Below, in pieces: positions 1 through 8,317 of a stretch of 17,228 nt of DNA (position 1 is the stretch's first letter; every line of letters begins with the position of its first letter). This DNA comes from an uncultured Oscillospiraceae bacterium (GTDB lineage Bacteria > Bacillota > Clostridia > Oscillospirales > Acutalibacteraceae). Position numbers and translations under genes: made by a program. The DNA is taken from positions 1 to 17,228 of the forward strand of contig CABVAD010000005.1 of NCBI GenBank assembly GCA_902496265.1. Direction: 5' to 3'. The notes beneath the pieces were generated by a model. It ran no database searches, was not told the DNA's origin, and was given only the letters and a program-made list of their open reading frames with translations.

Positions 1-3
1 TAT

Positions 4-26
4 CTGTACTATATATATTAGTACAG
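4..26 (+). promoter_or_regulatory. Palindromic operator overlapping a putative -10 box
   Basis: Two inverted 7-base arms, CTGTACT at 4-10 and AGTACAG at 20-26, are separated by a 9-base AT spacer; the next base pair (11/19) also matches. The symmetric GTACT...AGTAC form fits a dimeric winged-helix repressor of the YtrA/GntR type, and the gene directly downstream encodes one, so autoregulation is likely. TATATT at 14-19 lies inside the palindrome and could be the -10 element; its -35 would fall before the window starts. Repressor binding here would block RNA polymerase. The symmetry is seen; the role is inferred. Confidence 0.7.
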
Positions 27-53
27 TTGGAAATATTATTTCGGAGGTGCGTT

Positions 54-431
54 GTGCTTCAGCTGAATTATAAAAGCGGTGTTCCTATCTGCGACCAGAT
101 AGTTAACGGCTTTATCCGTATGAAGGCGTTGGGACTTTCAAAGGGCGGCGATCAGCTTCCGAGCGTGCGGCAACTCGCCGTGGAGCTTTGCGTCAATCCG
201 AACACCATACAAAAGGCTTATCAGACGCTTGAAAGCAGCGGGATCATCTATTCGGTAAAGGGAAAGGGCTCTTTCTTTTCGGACGACGCCGCGGCGGACA
301 TTGCCGTAATAAAGGCGGCAAAAAAAGACTTTAAGGCGGCGGTCAGGGCGGCAAATGAGTTGGGTCTTACCGAAAGTGAGCTTAACGGGATTGTAGCCGA
401 GGTATGCCGCGGCGGGGAGGCGGAAAAATGA
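54..431 (+). CDS. GntR-family transcriptional regulator, YtrA subfamily
   Basis: A 125-residue cytoplasmic DNA-binding regulator. The N-terminal winged helix-turn-helix spans about residues 3-75 and has the typical pattern: PICDQI near the start, QLPSVRQLA at the recognition region, and NPNTIQKAYQTLE followed by GIIYSVKGKGSF in the wing. Only about 45 residues follow, the hallmark of YtrA-type members, which lack the large ligand-binding domain of FadR or HutC types and usually sit in front of ABC transporter genes. I chose the GTG at 54 because GGAGG at 43-47 is 6 bases upstream and the family begins right at the QLNYKSG stretch; the TTG at 27 would put the ribosome site inside the gene. The stop overlaps the next start as ATGA. 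It probably represses this operon through the palindrome at 4-26. Inducer unknown. Confidence 0.9.
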   Translation: MLQLNYKSGVPICDQIVNGFIRMKALGLSKGGDQLPSVRQLAVELCVNPNTIQKAYQTLESSGIIYSVKGKGSFFSDDAAADIAVIKAAKKDFKAAVRAANELGLTESELNGIVAEVCRGGEAEK

Positions 432-1327
432 TTAAGGCGACAGGTCTTTCTAAAATATTCGACGGCAAAAGGGCGCTCGACGCGATTGATTTGACTATAG
501 AGGACAGCTCGATATACGGGCTTGTCGGCTCGAACGGCTCGGGCAAATCCACCCTTTTACGCCTTGCGGCGGGTATCTATATGCCCGACTCGGGCGAGAT
601 TACCGCGGACGGGGAGAAGATTTTCGACAATTTCCGCAAAAAAACCGAGATAGCTTATCTCGGCGACACGCCGTATTTTATGCCCCACGCCACCGTAAAG
701 GAGTTGGCGCGGTTTTACCGCACTATTTATCCGAGCTTTGACAACAAGCTTTATAACAGGCTTCTTGAGATTTTCCCCCTTGATTACAAAGCGAGAATCG
801 CCACAATGTCAAAGGGTATGCAAAGGCAGGCGGCGCTTATTATGGCTATCGCCTCCTCGCCTAAGTATCTCCTGCTTGACGAGGCCTTCGATGGGCTTGA
901 CCCCGTTATAAGAAAGGTGCTTAAAAGTATTCTTATAGAGGGAGCGGAGAGCCGCTCTATGACGGCGGTTATCGCCTCCCACAATTTAAGGGAGCTTGAG
1001 GATCTGTGCGACAGCGTGGGACTTATTCACAGCGGAAGCATTGTTTTCAGCGACACGGTCGAAGCGCTTAAGGGCAAGCTTCATAAGGTGCAGATGGCAT
1101 TTTCAAAAATTCCCGAAATTTCGGTCTTCAAGGGGCTTGACCTTTTAAAGGTCGAGCGGAGCGGTTCTGTCATCAGTATGATTGTACGCGGGGAAGAAGA
1201 GGAAATAATGCGGTATGTCGACCGCCTTTCACCGATTTTTTCGGAATGTATCGAGCCTACGCTTGAGGAAATGTTTGTTTATGAATTGGGGGTGACGGGC
1301 TATGACGCTAAAAGCATCATCAATTAA
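428..1327 (+). CDS. ABC transporter ATP-binding protein, YtrB-like
   Basis: A 299-residue nucleotide-binding subunit that would power the permease encoded next. Visible motifs are Walker A GSNGSGKST at residues 34-42, a Q-loop region near 75-85, a degenerate signature MSKGMQRQ at 127-134 in place of LSGGQ, Walker B LLLDE ending at D151-E152, and the switch histidine H185 in IASHN. The SKG signature is common in YtrB/EcsA-like exporters. About 80 residues follow the ATPase core, as in other members. The start at 428 is supported by GGGGAGG at 414-420, 7 bases upstream, and by coupling to the regulator stop (ATGA). The gene overlaps the permease by 26 bases, so translation is probably coupled throughout. 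The substrate cannot be read from the sequence. Confidence 0.9.
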   Translation: MIKATGLSKIFDGKRALDAIDLTIEDSSIYGLVGSNGSGKSTLLRLAAGIYMPDSGEITADGEKIFDNFRKKTEIAYLGDTPYFMPHATVKELARFYRTIYPSFDNKLYNRLLEIFPLDYKARIATMSKGMQRQAALIMAIASSPKYLLLDEAFDGLDPVIRKVLKSILIEGAESRSMTAVIASHNLRELEDLCDSVGLIHSGSIVFSDTVEALKGKLHKVQMAFSKIPEISVFKGLDLLKVERSGSVISMIVRGEEEEIMRYVDRLSPIFSECIEPTLEEMFVYELGVTGYDAKSIIN

Positions 1328-2984
1328 TTTCCACCCGTCCTTAAGGCTTTACGGCTATTCGGTAAAGCGCACGGCGGGGCTTACCGTGCTTATGACGGTG
1401 TTTATGCTGCTTTTTTGCCCGGGCTATGTGCTGATGCACATTAACAACCGTTTGAATCTGCTGTCCTCGAGTATTTTTAATTTTGATAATATCGCACCTA
1501 CTGTAATTTCAGCGGTTACGGTTATTACCTGCGCCGCGGCGGTGCTTTATCTGTTTATCAATTTCGCCTTTCTTTACAGCCGCAGCTCCAGCGACTTTTT
1601 CCATTCCCTGCCCTTTAAAAGAACGGGGCTTTTAGCCTCCCGCTTTTTTGCAAGCATAGTACCCGTATTCTTTCCTATGGCGCTTACCTACGCCGCTATG
1701 GGCGGAATTCTGGCGCTTGACTATGTAGAGGGCAGTATACGGCTTGTTTTAACGGGATTTATCTACAATATTCTGATACTTATTATGTGCGCGGCTTTTA
1801 CAATGATATTTATTGTCTGCGCGGGCAGTATTTTTGATTTGATAATATCCTTTGTTACCTTTAACATCGGCATTATTATAATTCAGTTTATTAATTCCTC
1901 CCTGTGTCAGGAATATCTTTGGGGCTATCCGTGGGAGACGGAGTATAAGCTGCTTTTGTTTTCAAGTCCCTTTTATTACGCCTTTGTGGGGTCCTACAGC
2001 CTGATTAACGGCGAGACCGAGTATGTCGACAGCTACGCGGTCTTCACATTAAAGCTTATCCTTATCACCCTTTTGTCGCTTATTGCCGCCTTTCTGCTTT
2101 ACAAGCGCCGCAAGAGCGAGAAAAGCGGGGTTTCCTATGCCTACAAATTTATTTACATTGTCTGCGCGCTTGTTGTCGGCATTGTCGGGGCGTATCTTAT
2201 CGGGGTGCTTTTTGCGGACGGAGAAATAAACCTTATATTCTGGATTTTCTCGGTTGTCGGAGGACTGCTTGCGGCGGTCACCTTCGGCGCGATTAACGAC
2301 CGCGGCTTTAAAACGGTCAAAAAGTCGCTTATAATAGGCGGCTGTTCGGTGGTTTGTCTGGCGGTCACGGCGCTTACCCTTTGGAGCGGCTTTTTCGGCT
2401 ATTCGACCCGTATACCGAGCGCCGAAAGGGTAAAATCGGCGACGGTTTCCTTCGTCGGGAGCAATATCGAGTTTAAAGACCCCAACCTTGTTATTAAGCT
2501 TCACGGCGAGATTGCGGAGAACGGGCCGGAAACGGAGGAATACCAAGATATCTCGGTAAGCTATGAGCTTAAAAAGGGCGGCAGCTTTAAGCGAGCCTTT
2601 TATGTGGATTTGGGCGATTATATAGATACCCTGCTTGAAATTTACAAGAGCGATGAAAACAAGGAAAGCATAAGAAAGCGGTTTGACAGCTTTACCGAAA
2701 ATAATCTTGCGATTTCCGTTTATTCCGATGAGGATTCCGTCGAGGGGCTTTACCTTACCCCCGCGGAGCTTACAAGGCTTAAGGAGGCGTATCTTAACGA
2801 TATTCCTGGCGCGACAGCCGACAGCATTACAGGCGGGCTTTACTACACCGTGGATATATCGGGCTTTGATAAGGATTATGATTATTTAAGGGAATCCTTT
2901 TATGTTGAAGACGGCTTTAAAAACACGATTGAGGTTATAAAATCACTGAACCTCAAAGCCCGTGCGGAGTCGGCTGATAAATAA
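1302..2984 (+). CDS. ABC-2-type permease with large C-terminal extracytoplasmic domain
   Basis: A 560-residue integral membrane protein, the partner of the preceding ATPase. I count about nine hydrophobic segments, near residues 24-46, 66-92, 115-139, 147-175, 178-197, 246-267, 281-303, 310-331 and 342-364. The motif HSLPFKR at 101-107, after segment 2, is typical of ABC-2 exporters that couple to YtrB-like ATPases. Residues 365-560 form a charged soluble domain that should lie outside the membrane; it resembles the C-terminal region annotated as DUF6449 in YtrC/D-like permeases (from memory, not searched). GGGGGTGA at 1288-1295 sits 6 bases before the ATG, inside the ATPase gene. In Bacillus subtilis the ytr operon responds to cell-wall antibiotics, which suggests a role in export or envelope sensing. 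Exact substrate unknown. Confidence 0.82.
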   Translation: MTLKASSINFHPSLRLYGYSVKRTAGLTVLMTVFMLLFCPGYVLMHINNRLNLLSSSIFNFDNIAPTVISAVTVITCAAAVLYLFINFAFLYSRSSSDFFHSLPFKRTGLLASRFFASIVPVFFPMALTYAAMGGILALDYVEGSIRLVLTGFIYNILILIMCAAFTMIFIVCAGSIFDLIISFVTFNIGIIIIQFINSSLCQEYLWGYPWETEYKLLLFSSPFYYAFVGSYSLINGETEYVDSYAVFTLKLILITLLSLIAAFLLYKRRKSEKSGVSYAYKFIYIVCALVVGIVGAYLIGVLFADGEINLIFWIFSVVGGLLAAVTFGAINDRGFKTVKKSLIIGGCSVVCLAVTALTLWSGFFGYSTRIPSAERVKSATVSFVGSNIEFKDPNLVIKLHGEIAENGPETEEYQDISVSYELKKGGSFKRAFYVDLGDYIDTLLEIYKSDENKESIRKRFDSFTENNLAISVYSDEDSVEGLYLTPAELTRLKEAYLNDIPGATADSITGGLYYTVDISGFDKDYDYLRESFYVEDGFKNTIEVIKSLNLKARAESADK

Positions 2985-2997
2985 AAGAGGCTTGCTT

Positions 2998-4677
2998 ATG
3001 AAAAAAAGTATTGGATTTAAAAAATTTCTTTGCGTTACCGCCGCATTTGTCCTTGCGCTTTCGGCGGCGGGCTGTAAGAAAAAGGACACTCAAAGCGAGT
3101 CCTCCGCTTTATCCTCTTCCCCGCAGAACAGCGCTCCAACCGATATTTTAGACCCCGAGAATACCGATTTTAACACCGAATCGGGAGCAGAGGTGAAAGC
3201 CGAGGAGTTAGAGGTTAAAAAGGGCAAGGCAAACGGGGTTGATGTTTCAAAATGGCAGGGAAAAATCGACTGGGCAAAGGTTAAAAAGGCGGGAATGGAT
3301 TTTGCGATTATAAGAATCGGCTTCCGCGGCGAAAACGGCGTTATATATAAGGACGACTGCGCCGACTATAACATTCAGCAGGCGGACAGGGCGGGGCTTC
3401 TTGTCGGCGTATACTTTTTCTCGGGCGCGAAGACTACAGCCGAAGCGGAGGAGGAGGCTAAGTGGACGGTCGCGAGTATAGAGGGCTATCCGATTTCCTA
3501 CCCTGTTGTATACGACTGCGAGGGCTTTTTGTCCGAAAACAGCCGTATGTACGGGATTTCTAATTCACAGCGAACCGACAACGCCCTCGCTTTCCTTAAT
3601 TATGTTAAGGCAAAGGGCTACGAGGGTATGTTTTACGCCGCTAAATCAGAGCTTGAAAATTCCCTCTACTGGGACACCGCGCGGCTTGAAAATGCATATT
3701 CCGTATGGGTTGCGCGCTATCCCGCAAGCCCCTATCCGAAAACTCAAAGCCCCGATTACGGCGGGAAATACGCTATGTGGCAGTATACCGACAAGGGCGC
3801 GGTAAGCGGTATTTCGGGCAACGCGGATATGTCGGTTTCCTATTTCACAAGGGAGAAGGCGGCGGCTAAAAACCCGAATGTAAGACCCGATAACGCGGCG
3901 GCTCCCGCCGCGGACGGTAAGCTCTATACCGCCGTTTCCGACGAGGTGACCGCAAAGATAGAGACAAATCTGCGGAACGCGGCGACCACCAAAAGCAACA
4001 TTGTGGGCACTCTTAAAAACGGTACGTTTTTAAAGCGCACGGCGACAGGCAGTAACGGCTGGTCAAAGCTTTTATATAACGGCAAAACAGTTTACGCGAT
4101 AACAAGCTATCTTACAACCGATAAAAATTACAAGCCGCAGGAAATCACCTCTGTTTCGGACGATTTTGAGCCTGCGAGCGGCAAGGTGACCGCAAAGGAC
4201 GAGACAAATCTACGCACCGAGCCTAACACAAACAGCGTGATAGCGGCGACAATTAAAAACGGCGAGTTTGTCACCCGCGTAGGGGTTAGCCCCTCGGGCT
4301 GGACAAGGCTTGTATATAACGGAAAAACGGTTTACGCAAAAACAAGCCTGCTTACAACAGAGGTAAACAGTCAGGTCTCTTCCGCTTCTTCCGAGCAAAA
4401 ACCCGTTTCCGACGGCTTTTCCGCGGCGTCGGGCAGGGTGACCGCAAAGGAGGAAACGCGCCTGCGCACCGCTCCGAGCACCGACAATTCCGAAATAGTT
4501 TATACCCTTAAAAGGGGAGAATTTGTCGAATTGACGGGAAAAAACACGGCAAGCGGCTGGTCAAAGCTTATTTATAACGGTCAGACGGTTTACGCAGTTT
4601 CAAGCTATCTTTTGTCGGAGGACGAATACAACGCGCAGAGCAAGGAGTCCCAAACAACTACCGAAGCCGAAAATTAA
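2998..4677 (+). CDS. Lipid-anchored GH25 muramidase with three SH3 repeats
   Basis: A 559-residue predicted surface lysozyme that cleaves the MurNAc-GlcNAc bond of peptidoglycan. Residues 1-26 are a lipoprotein signal ending in LSAAGC, so C26 should be lipidated after export. A Ser-rich linker to about 75 leads into a GH25 domain (about 78-290), with GVDVSKWQG holding D82 and YPVVYDCEG holding D173 and E175, the expected acidic active-site residues. Three SH3_3-like repeats follow at about 314-373, 394-453 and 478-539; these usually bind the wall. ATG at 2998 is preferred because AGAGG lies 7 bases upstream and the signal peptide starts there; an in-frame start at 2962 would spoil it and overlap the permease. 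Only 13 bases separate it from the permease stop and I see no terminator between them, so it is probably induced with the transporter. The -3 Ala in the lipobox is slightly atypical. Confidence 0.9.
   Translation: MKKSIGFKKFLCVTAAFVLALSAAGCKKKDTQSESSALSSSPQNSAPTDILDPENTDFNTESGAEVKAEELEVKKGKANGVDVSKWQGKIDWAKVKKAGMDFAIIRIGFRGENGVIYKDDCADYNIQQADRAGLLVGVYFFSGAKTTAEAEEEAKWTVASIEGYPISYPVVYDCEGFLSENSRMYGISNSQRTDNALAFLNYVKAKGYEGMFYAAKSELENSLYWDTARLENAYSVWVARYPASPYPKTQSPDYGGKYAMWQYTDKGAVSGISGNADMSVSYFTREKAAAKNPNVRPDNAAAPAADGKLYTAVSDEVTAKIETNLRNAATTKSNIVGTLKNGTFLKRTATGSNGWSKLLYNGKTVYAITSYLTTDKNYKPQEITSVSDDFEPASGKVTAKDETNLRTEPNTNSVIAATIKNGEFVTRVGVSPSGWTRLVYNGKTVYAKTSLLTTEVNSQVSSASSEQKPVSDGFSAASGRVTAKEETRLRTAPSTDNSEIVYTLKRGEFVELTGKNTASGWSKLIYNGQTVYAVSSYLLSEDEYNAQSKESQTTTEAEN
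3937..4614 (+). repeat. Three degenerate SH3-domain repeats within the muramidase
   Basis: Three units of about 60 codons, starting near 3937, 4177 and 4429, share the pattern V-T-A-K-x-E-T-x-L-R, a gap, then GW(S/T)(K/R)L, YNG(K/Q)TVYA and S-x-L. The DNA string GTGACCGCAAAG recurs in all three, which points to internal duplication rather than independent origin. Spacing between unit starts is 80 and then 84 codons. They are protein-domain repeats, not a mobile array. Confidence 0.85.
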
Positions 4678-4689
4678 GCCGATATTTTT

Positions 4690-4720
4690 GCCCCCTTTAT
4701 CGGGGGCGTTTCTTTTGTTG
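4690..4720 (+). terminator. Rho-independent terminator of the gntR-ABC-muramidase operon
   Basis: GCCCCC at 4690-4695 pairs perfectly with GGGGGC at 4702-4707 around a six-base loop, followed by a T-rich run (TTTCTTTTGTT). It begins 12 bases after the muramidase stop, so it closes the first operon. The end of the T run overlaps the -35 box of the next promoter. Confidence 0.88.
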
Positions 4721-4746
4721 CAAAGCGTGCGGAAAAGTGGTAAAAT
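4718..4746 (+). promoter_or_regulatory. Sigma-A-like promoter for the ABC-F gene
   Basis: TTGCAA at 4718-4723 (4 of 6 matches to the -35 consensus) and TAAAAT at 4741-4746 (5 of 6 to -10) are 17 bases apart. It lies just after the upstream terminator and about 33 bases before the ATG, which leaves only a short leader of roughly 25 bases. A leader that short has no room for the attenuator seen upstream of some antibiotic-resistance ABC-F genes. Confidence 0.65.
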
Positions 4747-4778
4747 ACCCACTGTAGCAAAGTGTAGGAGTGGAGCGT

Positions 4779-6689
4779 ATGCAGCTTAAAATTCAAAACG
4801 GTGCGGTCGAGCTTTCGGGCGAGCCGATTTTAAGCGCGGTTAATATAGAGATAAACGATACGGGCAAAATCGCGGTGGTCGGCCGCAACGGGTGCGGCAA
4901 AACCACCCTTTTAAAGCTTATTTCGGGCGAGTATACCCTCGCAAAAAGGGACAGTGATGAAGACAGCTTTATCGCGGTTTCGGGAAAGCCCGTAATCGGC
5001 GTGCTGTCTCAGATGACCTTTGACGATGAAAGCGTTACGCTGACAGACGAGATAAGAAAGGCGTATTCGGATATAATTGAGCTTAAAGCAGAGCTTGATA
5101 AGGCTCAGGAAAAAATGGAGCGGGATCAGAGCGAGGAAAATATAAAAAGCTATACCGCGCTTTTAGACCTTTTTACCAATCGCGGCGGCTTTTATTTTGA
5201 GCGGGAGTACGAGGCGGCGATAAAACGCTTCGGCTTTACCGATGAGCAGAAAAACCGCCCGCTTTCGGAATTTTCGGGCGGTCAGCGCACTAAAATAGCC
5301 TTTTTAAAGCTTTTACTTTCAAAGCCCGATATTCTGCTTTTGGACGAGCCGACAAACCACCTTGACATTGAGGCGGTCGAGTGGCTCGAGGAATACCTGA
5401 AATCCTACAAAAAAGCCTTTGTCGTGGTATCGCATGACCGAATGTTCCTTGATAATGTGGTCGATACCGTTTATGAGATTGAGTACGGACAAACACATAA
5501 ATACGCGGGGAATTACACGCGGTTTACCGAGCTCAAAAAACAAAGGCGGGAACAGCAGGCAAAGGAGTACGAGGCACAGAAAAAGGAAATAGCAAGGCTT
5601 ACGGAATTGGTGGAAAAATTCCGCTATAAGCCGACAAAGGCGGCTATGGCACAGTCAAAGCTTAAACAGCTTGAAAGAATGAAGCCTGTCGAAGCGCCGC
5701 TTTCCTATGATATGCGTACCTTTCACGCCGATTTTGAGCCCGAGGACATAGGCGTTAAGGACGTTTTATCGGTAAAAGGGCTTGAAATCGGCTATACCTC
5801 GGTGCTGTCGGTTATCGACCTCGATATGCACCGCGGCGACCGCGTGGGTATTATCGGGGGCAACGGACTCGGAAAATCCACCTTTATTAAGACCCTTGTG
5901 GGCGCGGTAAAGCCGCTGTCGGGCGAGTTTAAGTTCGGCCCTCGGGTAAATATCGGCTATTTCGACCAGCAGATGGCGCTTTATTCAAGCCCCGACACGG
6001 TGCTTAACGACTTTTTAAAGGCTTTTCCCGCTATGACCGATTTTGAAGCAAGGAGCGCGTTGGGCGCCTTTCTTTTTGGCGGCGAGGAGGTTTTTAAAAC
6101 GGTGGATATGCTCTCGGGCGGGGAGCGGGTACGGCTGGCGCTCTGTAAAATCTTTAAGAAAAGACCTAATTTTTTAATTCTGGACGAGCCGACAAACCAT
6201 ATGGACATTGTGGGCAAGGAAACGCTGGAGGAAATGCTGTCACACTATTCGGGAACGGTGCTTTTCGTTTCGCACGACCGATATTTTATCCGCAAAATTT
6301 CAAACAGTCTTTTATCCTTTGAAACGGACGGTGTTAAATACTACCCCTACGGCTACGGGCAGTACCTCGAAAATAAAAAAACGCCGCCCGCCGAACAAAA
6401 AGCCGCACAGCCCGTAAAGCAGAAAAAGACCTACACCACCCCCGCAAAGGAGCGCTCGAAATACGAGCGGGCTATCTCTAAAGCAGAGGAGAAAATATCT
6501 CTTTTGGAGGAGAAAATCGGCGGGGTAAAGGAGGAGCTTAGCTTTCCTGAAAATCAATCGGATTATATGAAGCTTTCCGAGCTTCAGACGGAGATTGAGT
6601 CCCTTGAAACCGAGCTTGATACCGTGATGACCGAATGGGAGCGGTTGAGCGGCGAATATGAGGAATTGCTCGGAAAACAAAACGGTTGA
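4779..6689 (+). CDS. ABC-F family ATPase (ribosome-associated)
   Basis: A 636-residue soluble protein with two ATPase domains and no membrane segment. Domain 1 has Walker A GRNGCGKTT at 35-43, signature FSGGQ at 165-169 and Walker B with D189-E190 followed by PTNHLD. Domain 2 has GGNGLGKST at 360-368, LSGGE at 445-449 and D469-E470 with PTNHMD. A charged helical linker (about 240-320) and a C-terminal coiled-coil extension (about 560-636) complete the plan. ABC-F proteins bind the ribosomal E site, where they relieve stalling or protect from antibiotics; sequence alone does not tell housekeeping from resistance types, and the short leader argues mildly for housekeeping. I prefer ATG at 4779 because AGGAG at 4766-4770 is 8 bases upstream; the GTG at 4770 lies inside that site. 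It is monocistronic or reads through to the glycosyltransferase, since no terminator follows. Confidence 0.92.
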   Translation: MQLKIQNGAVELSGEPILSAVNIEINDTGKIAVVGRNGCGKTTLLKLISGEYTLAKRDSDEDSFIAVSGKPVIGVLSQMTFDDESVTLTDEIRKAYSDIIELKAELDKAQEKMERDQSEENIKSYTALLDLFTNRGGFYFEREYEAAIKRFGFTDEQKNRPLSEFSGGQRTKIAFLKLLLSKPDILLLDEPTNHLDIEAVEWLEEYLKSYKKAFVVVSHDRMFLDNVVDTVYEIEYGQTHKYAGNYTRFTELKKQRREQQAKEYEAQKKEIARLTELVEKFRYKPTKAAMAQSKLKQLERMKPVEAPLSYDMRTFHADFEPEDIGVKDVLSVKGLEIGYTSVLSVIDLDMHRGDRVGIIGGNGLGKSTFIKTLVGAVKPLSGEFKFGPRVNIGYFDQQMALYSSPDTVLNDFLKAFPAMTDFEARSALGAFLFGGEEVFKTVDMLSGGERVRLALCKIFKKRPNFLILDEPTNHMDIVGKETLEEMLSHYSGTVLFVSHDRYFIRKISNSLLSFETDGVKYYPYGYGQYLENKKTPPAEQKAAQPVKQKKTYTTPAKERSKYERAISKAEEKISLLEEKIGGVKEELSFPENQSDYMKLSELQTEIESLETELDTVMTEWERLSGEYEELLGKQNG

Positions 6690-6714
6690 TTTTAACCTAT
6701 ACCGATGTTATAAT
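6686..6714 (+). promoter_or_regulatory. Strong extended -10 promoter for the glycosyltransferase
   Basis: TTGATT at 6686-6691 (4 of 6 to -35) and a perfect TATAAT at 6709-6714 are spaced by 17 bases, with TG at 6706-6707 giving an extended -10. The -35 box overlaps the stop codon of the ABC-F gene. The predicted transcript begins near 6721, about 45 bases before the ATG. Confidence 0.75.
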
Positions 6715-6766
6715 TTATAGGCTTCATATTTCAATAATAACGGACAGTTTTTAAAGGGGTTTTAAA

Positions 6767-8317
6767 ATGCTTTTTAATATAACGCCCGATATTGCAAGCG
6801 TTCTTACAACCGTGGGAGGCTGGTATCCCGCTTTAAAGACGGTGTACGCCGTAATAGGCACGGTGTTTTCGGTTATGCTTGCTTATAAGGTTGTTTACCG
6901 GATAATCGGGCTGTTTTTTACAAGAAAATTCAAGCCCGCCAAGAAACAGCACAAATACGCCGTTGTTATCGCGGCAAGGAACGAGGAAAAGGTTATCGGA
7001 AACCTGCTTGACAGTATAGCAAAGCAGGACTACCCGAAGGAGCTTGTCACCGTCTTTGTGGTGGCGGATAACTGCACCGATAAAACCGCCGAGGTTGCCC
7101 GCAAGCACGGCGCAATATGCTATGAGCGGTTCGATAACGAGCACAGGACAAAGGGCTTTGCGCTTCAGTTCCTTTTTGAAAGGATAGGGGAGGACTACGG
7201 CAGGGAAAGCTTTGAGGGCTATTTTGTTTTTGACGCGGATAATCTGCTTAAATCCGACTACATTTCCCGTATGAACGATTCCTTTGACGCGGGGGAGAAG
7301 CTTATCACCTCCTATCGCAATACAAAGAATTTCGACGAATCCTGGGTCGCCTCGACCTATGCGCTCCATTGGCTTCGGTCAATCCGTTTTAACCACCGCG
7401 CGCGGTCGGTTTTAAGGCTTGCTACAAATATTCAGGGTACGGGCTTTCTTTTTGCAAATGAGATTGTAAGGGACGGTTGGAAATACACCTCCCTTACCGA
7501 GGACAGGGCGCTTACCGCCGACGCGGTGGCGCAAGGGTATGCCATTACATACAACGACGCCGCCGAGTTTTACGACGAACAGCCCACAAGCCTTAAAATA
7601 GCATTAAGGCAGAGACTCCGCTGGTCAAGGGGTCACCTGCTCGCCTTTGCCGAAACAGGGCCGTATCTTTTTATCAACATATTCTTCGGCAAACGGTTTT
7701 TAAAAACCCGTTGGAAAGCTAACGAAAAGAAAAAGGGCAAAAGGAGCTTTAAAGAGCTGAGTCTGTCGGCGGTCGAATCAATCCGCCACCGTTTTGCATC
7801 TTATGATACCTTAATGCAGTTGACCCCCTTTTCGGTTATTAATATAATCCGCTGGCTTTTGGTCTCGGTTTTAGCTTACGGCTTTTACTGCGGCGTTCAC
7901 GGCATAGGCGGTGTGTATTTCTTCTCAAAAAGCACCTATTTAGGTCAGCTTCTGCATTTCCTTTTCCCCTTTAAAATCACGGCGGAGTCGGGGGCGGGCG
8001 CGGTATTTATCGGTATGCTTGTGCAAATATGGCTAAGGCTTTTATACCGCTTAGGAATGTATATTGAGAATATGTGGGCGGCGGTGTATCTTTTTATAGT
8101 CGAGCATAAGAGAATGAAGAAAATGCCGCTTTACAAAAAGGCGCTTTACACCTTAACCTGGCCTACCTTTGACATTATCGGGAGATACACACAATATGTC
8201 GCACTCTTTAAAAAGGTCGACTGGAAGCCGATACCCCACGAAAGCAAGGTCACGATTGACGATTTAAACGGCAAAGCCGAAATTAAAGAAGAAAAAAGCA
8301 AAGCGGAGACCCGATAA
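6767..8317 (+). CDS. Membrane-bound family 2 glycosyltransferase (processive type)
   Basis: A 516-residue protein. One membrane segment lies at about 24-51; a cytoplasmic GT-A domain follows, beginning with VVIAARNEE near 66-74. The nucleotide-sugar/metal motif is DADN at 156-159, the catalytic pair is E245-D246 in TEDRAL, and QRLRW at 282-286 matches the QxxRW box of cellulose-, chitin- and poly-GlcNAc-synthase-like enzymes. Further hydrophobic segments lie near 354-384, 410-433 and 433-447. It probably polymerises or transfers a sugar at the membrane using a UDP- or similar donor; the product cannot be named and no polysaccharide export genes are nearby. AAAGGGG at 6753-6759, 7 bases upstream, fixes the ATG. 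The C-terminal tail is Lys/Glu-rich and reaches the terminator hairpin. Confidence 0.87.
   Translation: MLFNITPDIASVLTTVGGWYPALKTVYAVIGTVFSVMLAYKVVYRIIGLFFTRKFKPAKKQHKYAVVIAARNEEKVIGNLLDSIAKQDYPKELVTVFVVADNCTDKTAEVARKHGAICYERFDNEHRTKGFALQFLFERIGEDYGRESFEGYFVFDADNLLKSDYISRMNDSFDAGEKLITSYRNTKNFDESWVASTYALHWLRSIRFNHRARSVLRLATNIQGTGFLFANEIVRDGWKYTSLTEDRALTADAVAQGYAITYNDAAEFYDEQPTSLKIALRQRLRWSRGHLLAFAETGPYLFINIFFGKRFLKTRWKANEKKKGKRSFKELSLSAVESIRHRFASYDTLMQLTPFSVINIIRWLLVSVLAYGFYCGVHGIGGVYFFSKSTYLGQLLHFLFPFKITAESGAGAVFIGMLVQIWLRLLYRLGMYIENMWAAVYLFIVEHKRMKKMPLYKKALYTLTWPTFDIIGRYTQYVALFKKVDWKPIPHESKVTIDDLNGKAEIKEEKSKAETR

Noticed and set aside
784..984. Antisense short frame within the ABC ATPase gene
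   Set aside because: It is opposite the signature and Walker B region and has no features of its own.
2049..2546. Open frame of about 165 codons antisense to the permease
   Set aside because: It is a low-complexity Arg/Lys-rich shadow with no ribosome site, inside the clear coding frame of the permease.
4750..4764. CACT-N7-AGTG inverted repeat before the ABC-F gene
   Set aside because: Four-base arms are too short to support an operator or attenuator, and the leader is too short for alternative folding.
6833..7369. Open frame of about 178 codons antisense to the glycosyltransferase
   Set aside because: It covers the catalytic GT-A motifs of the real gene and shows no start signal or protein-like pattern.
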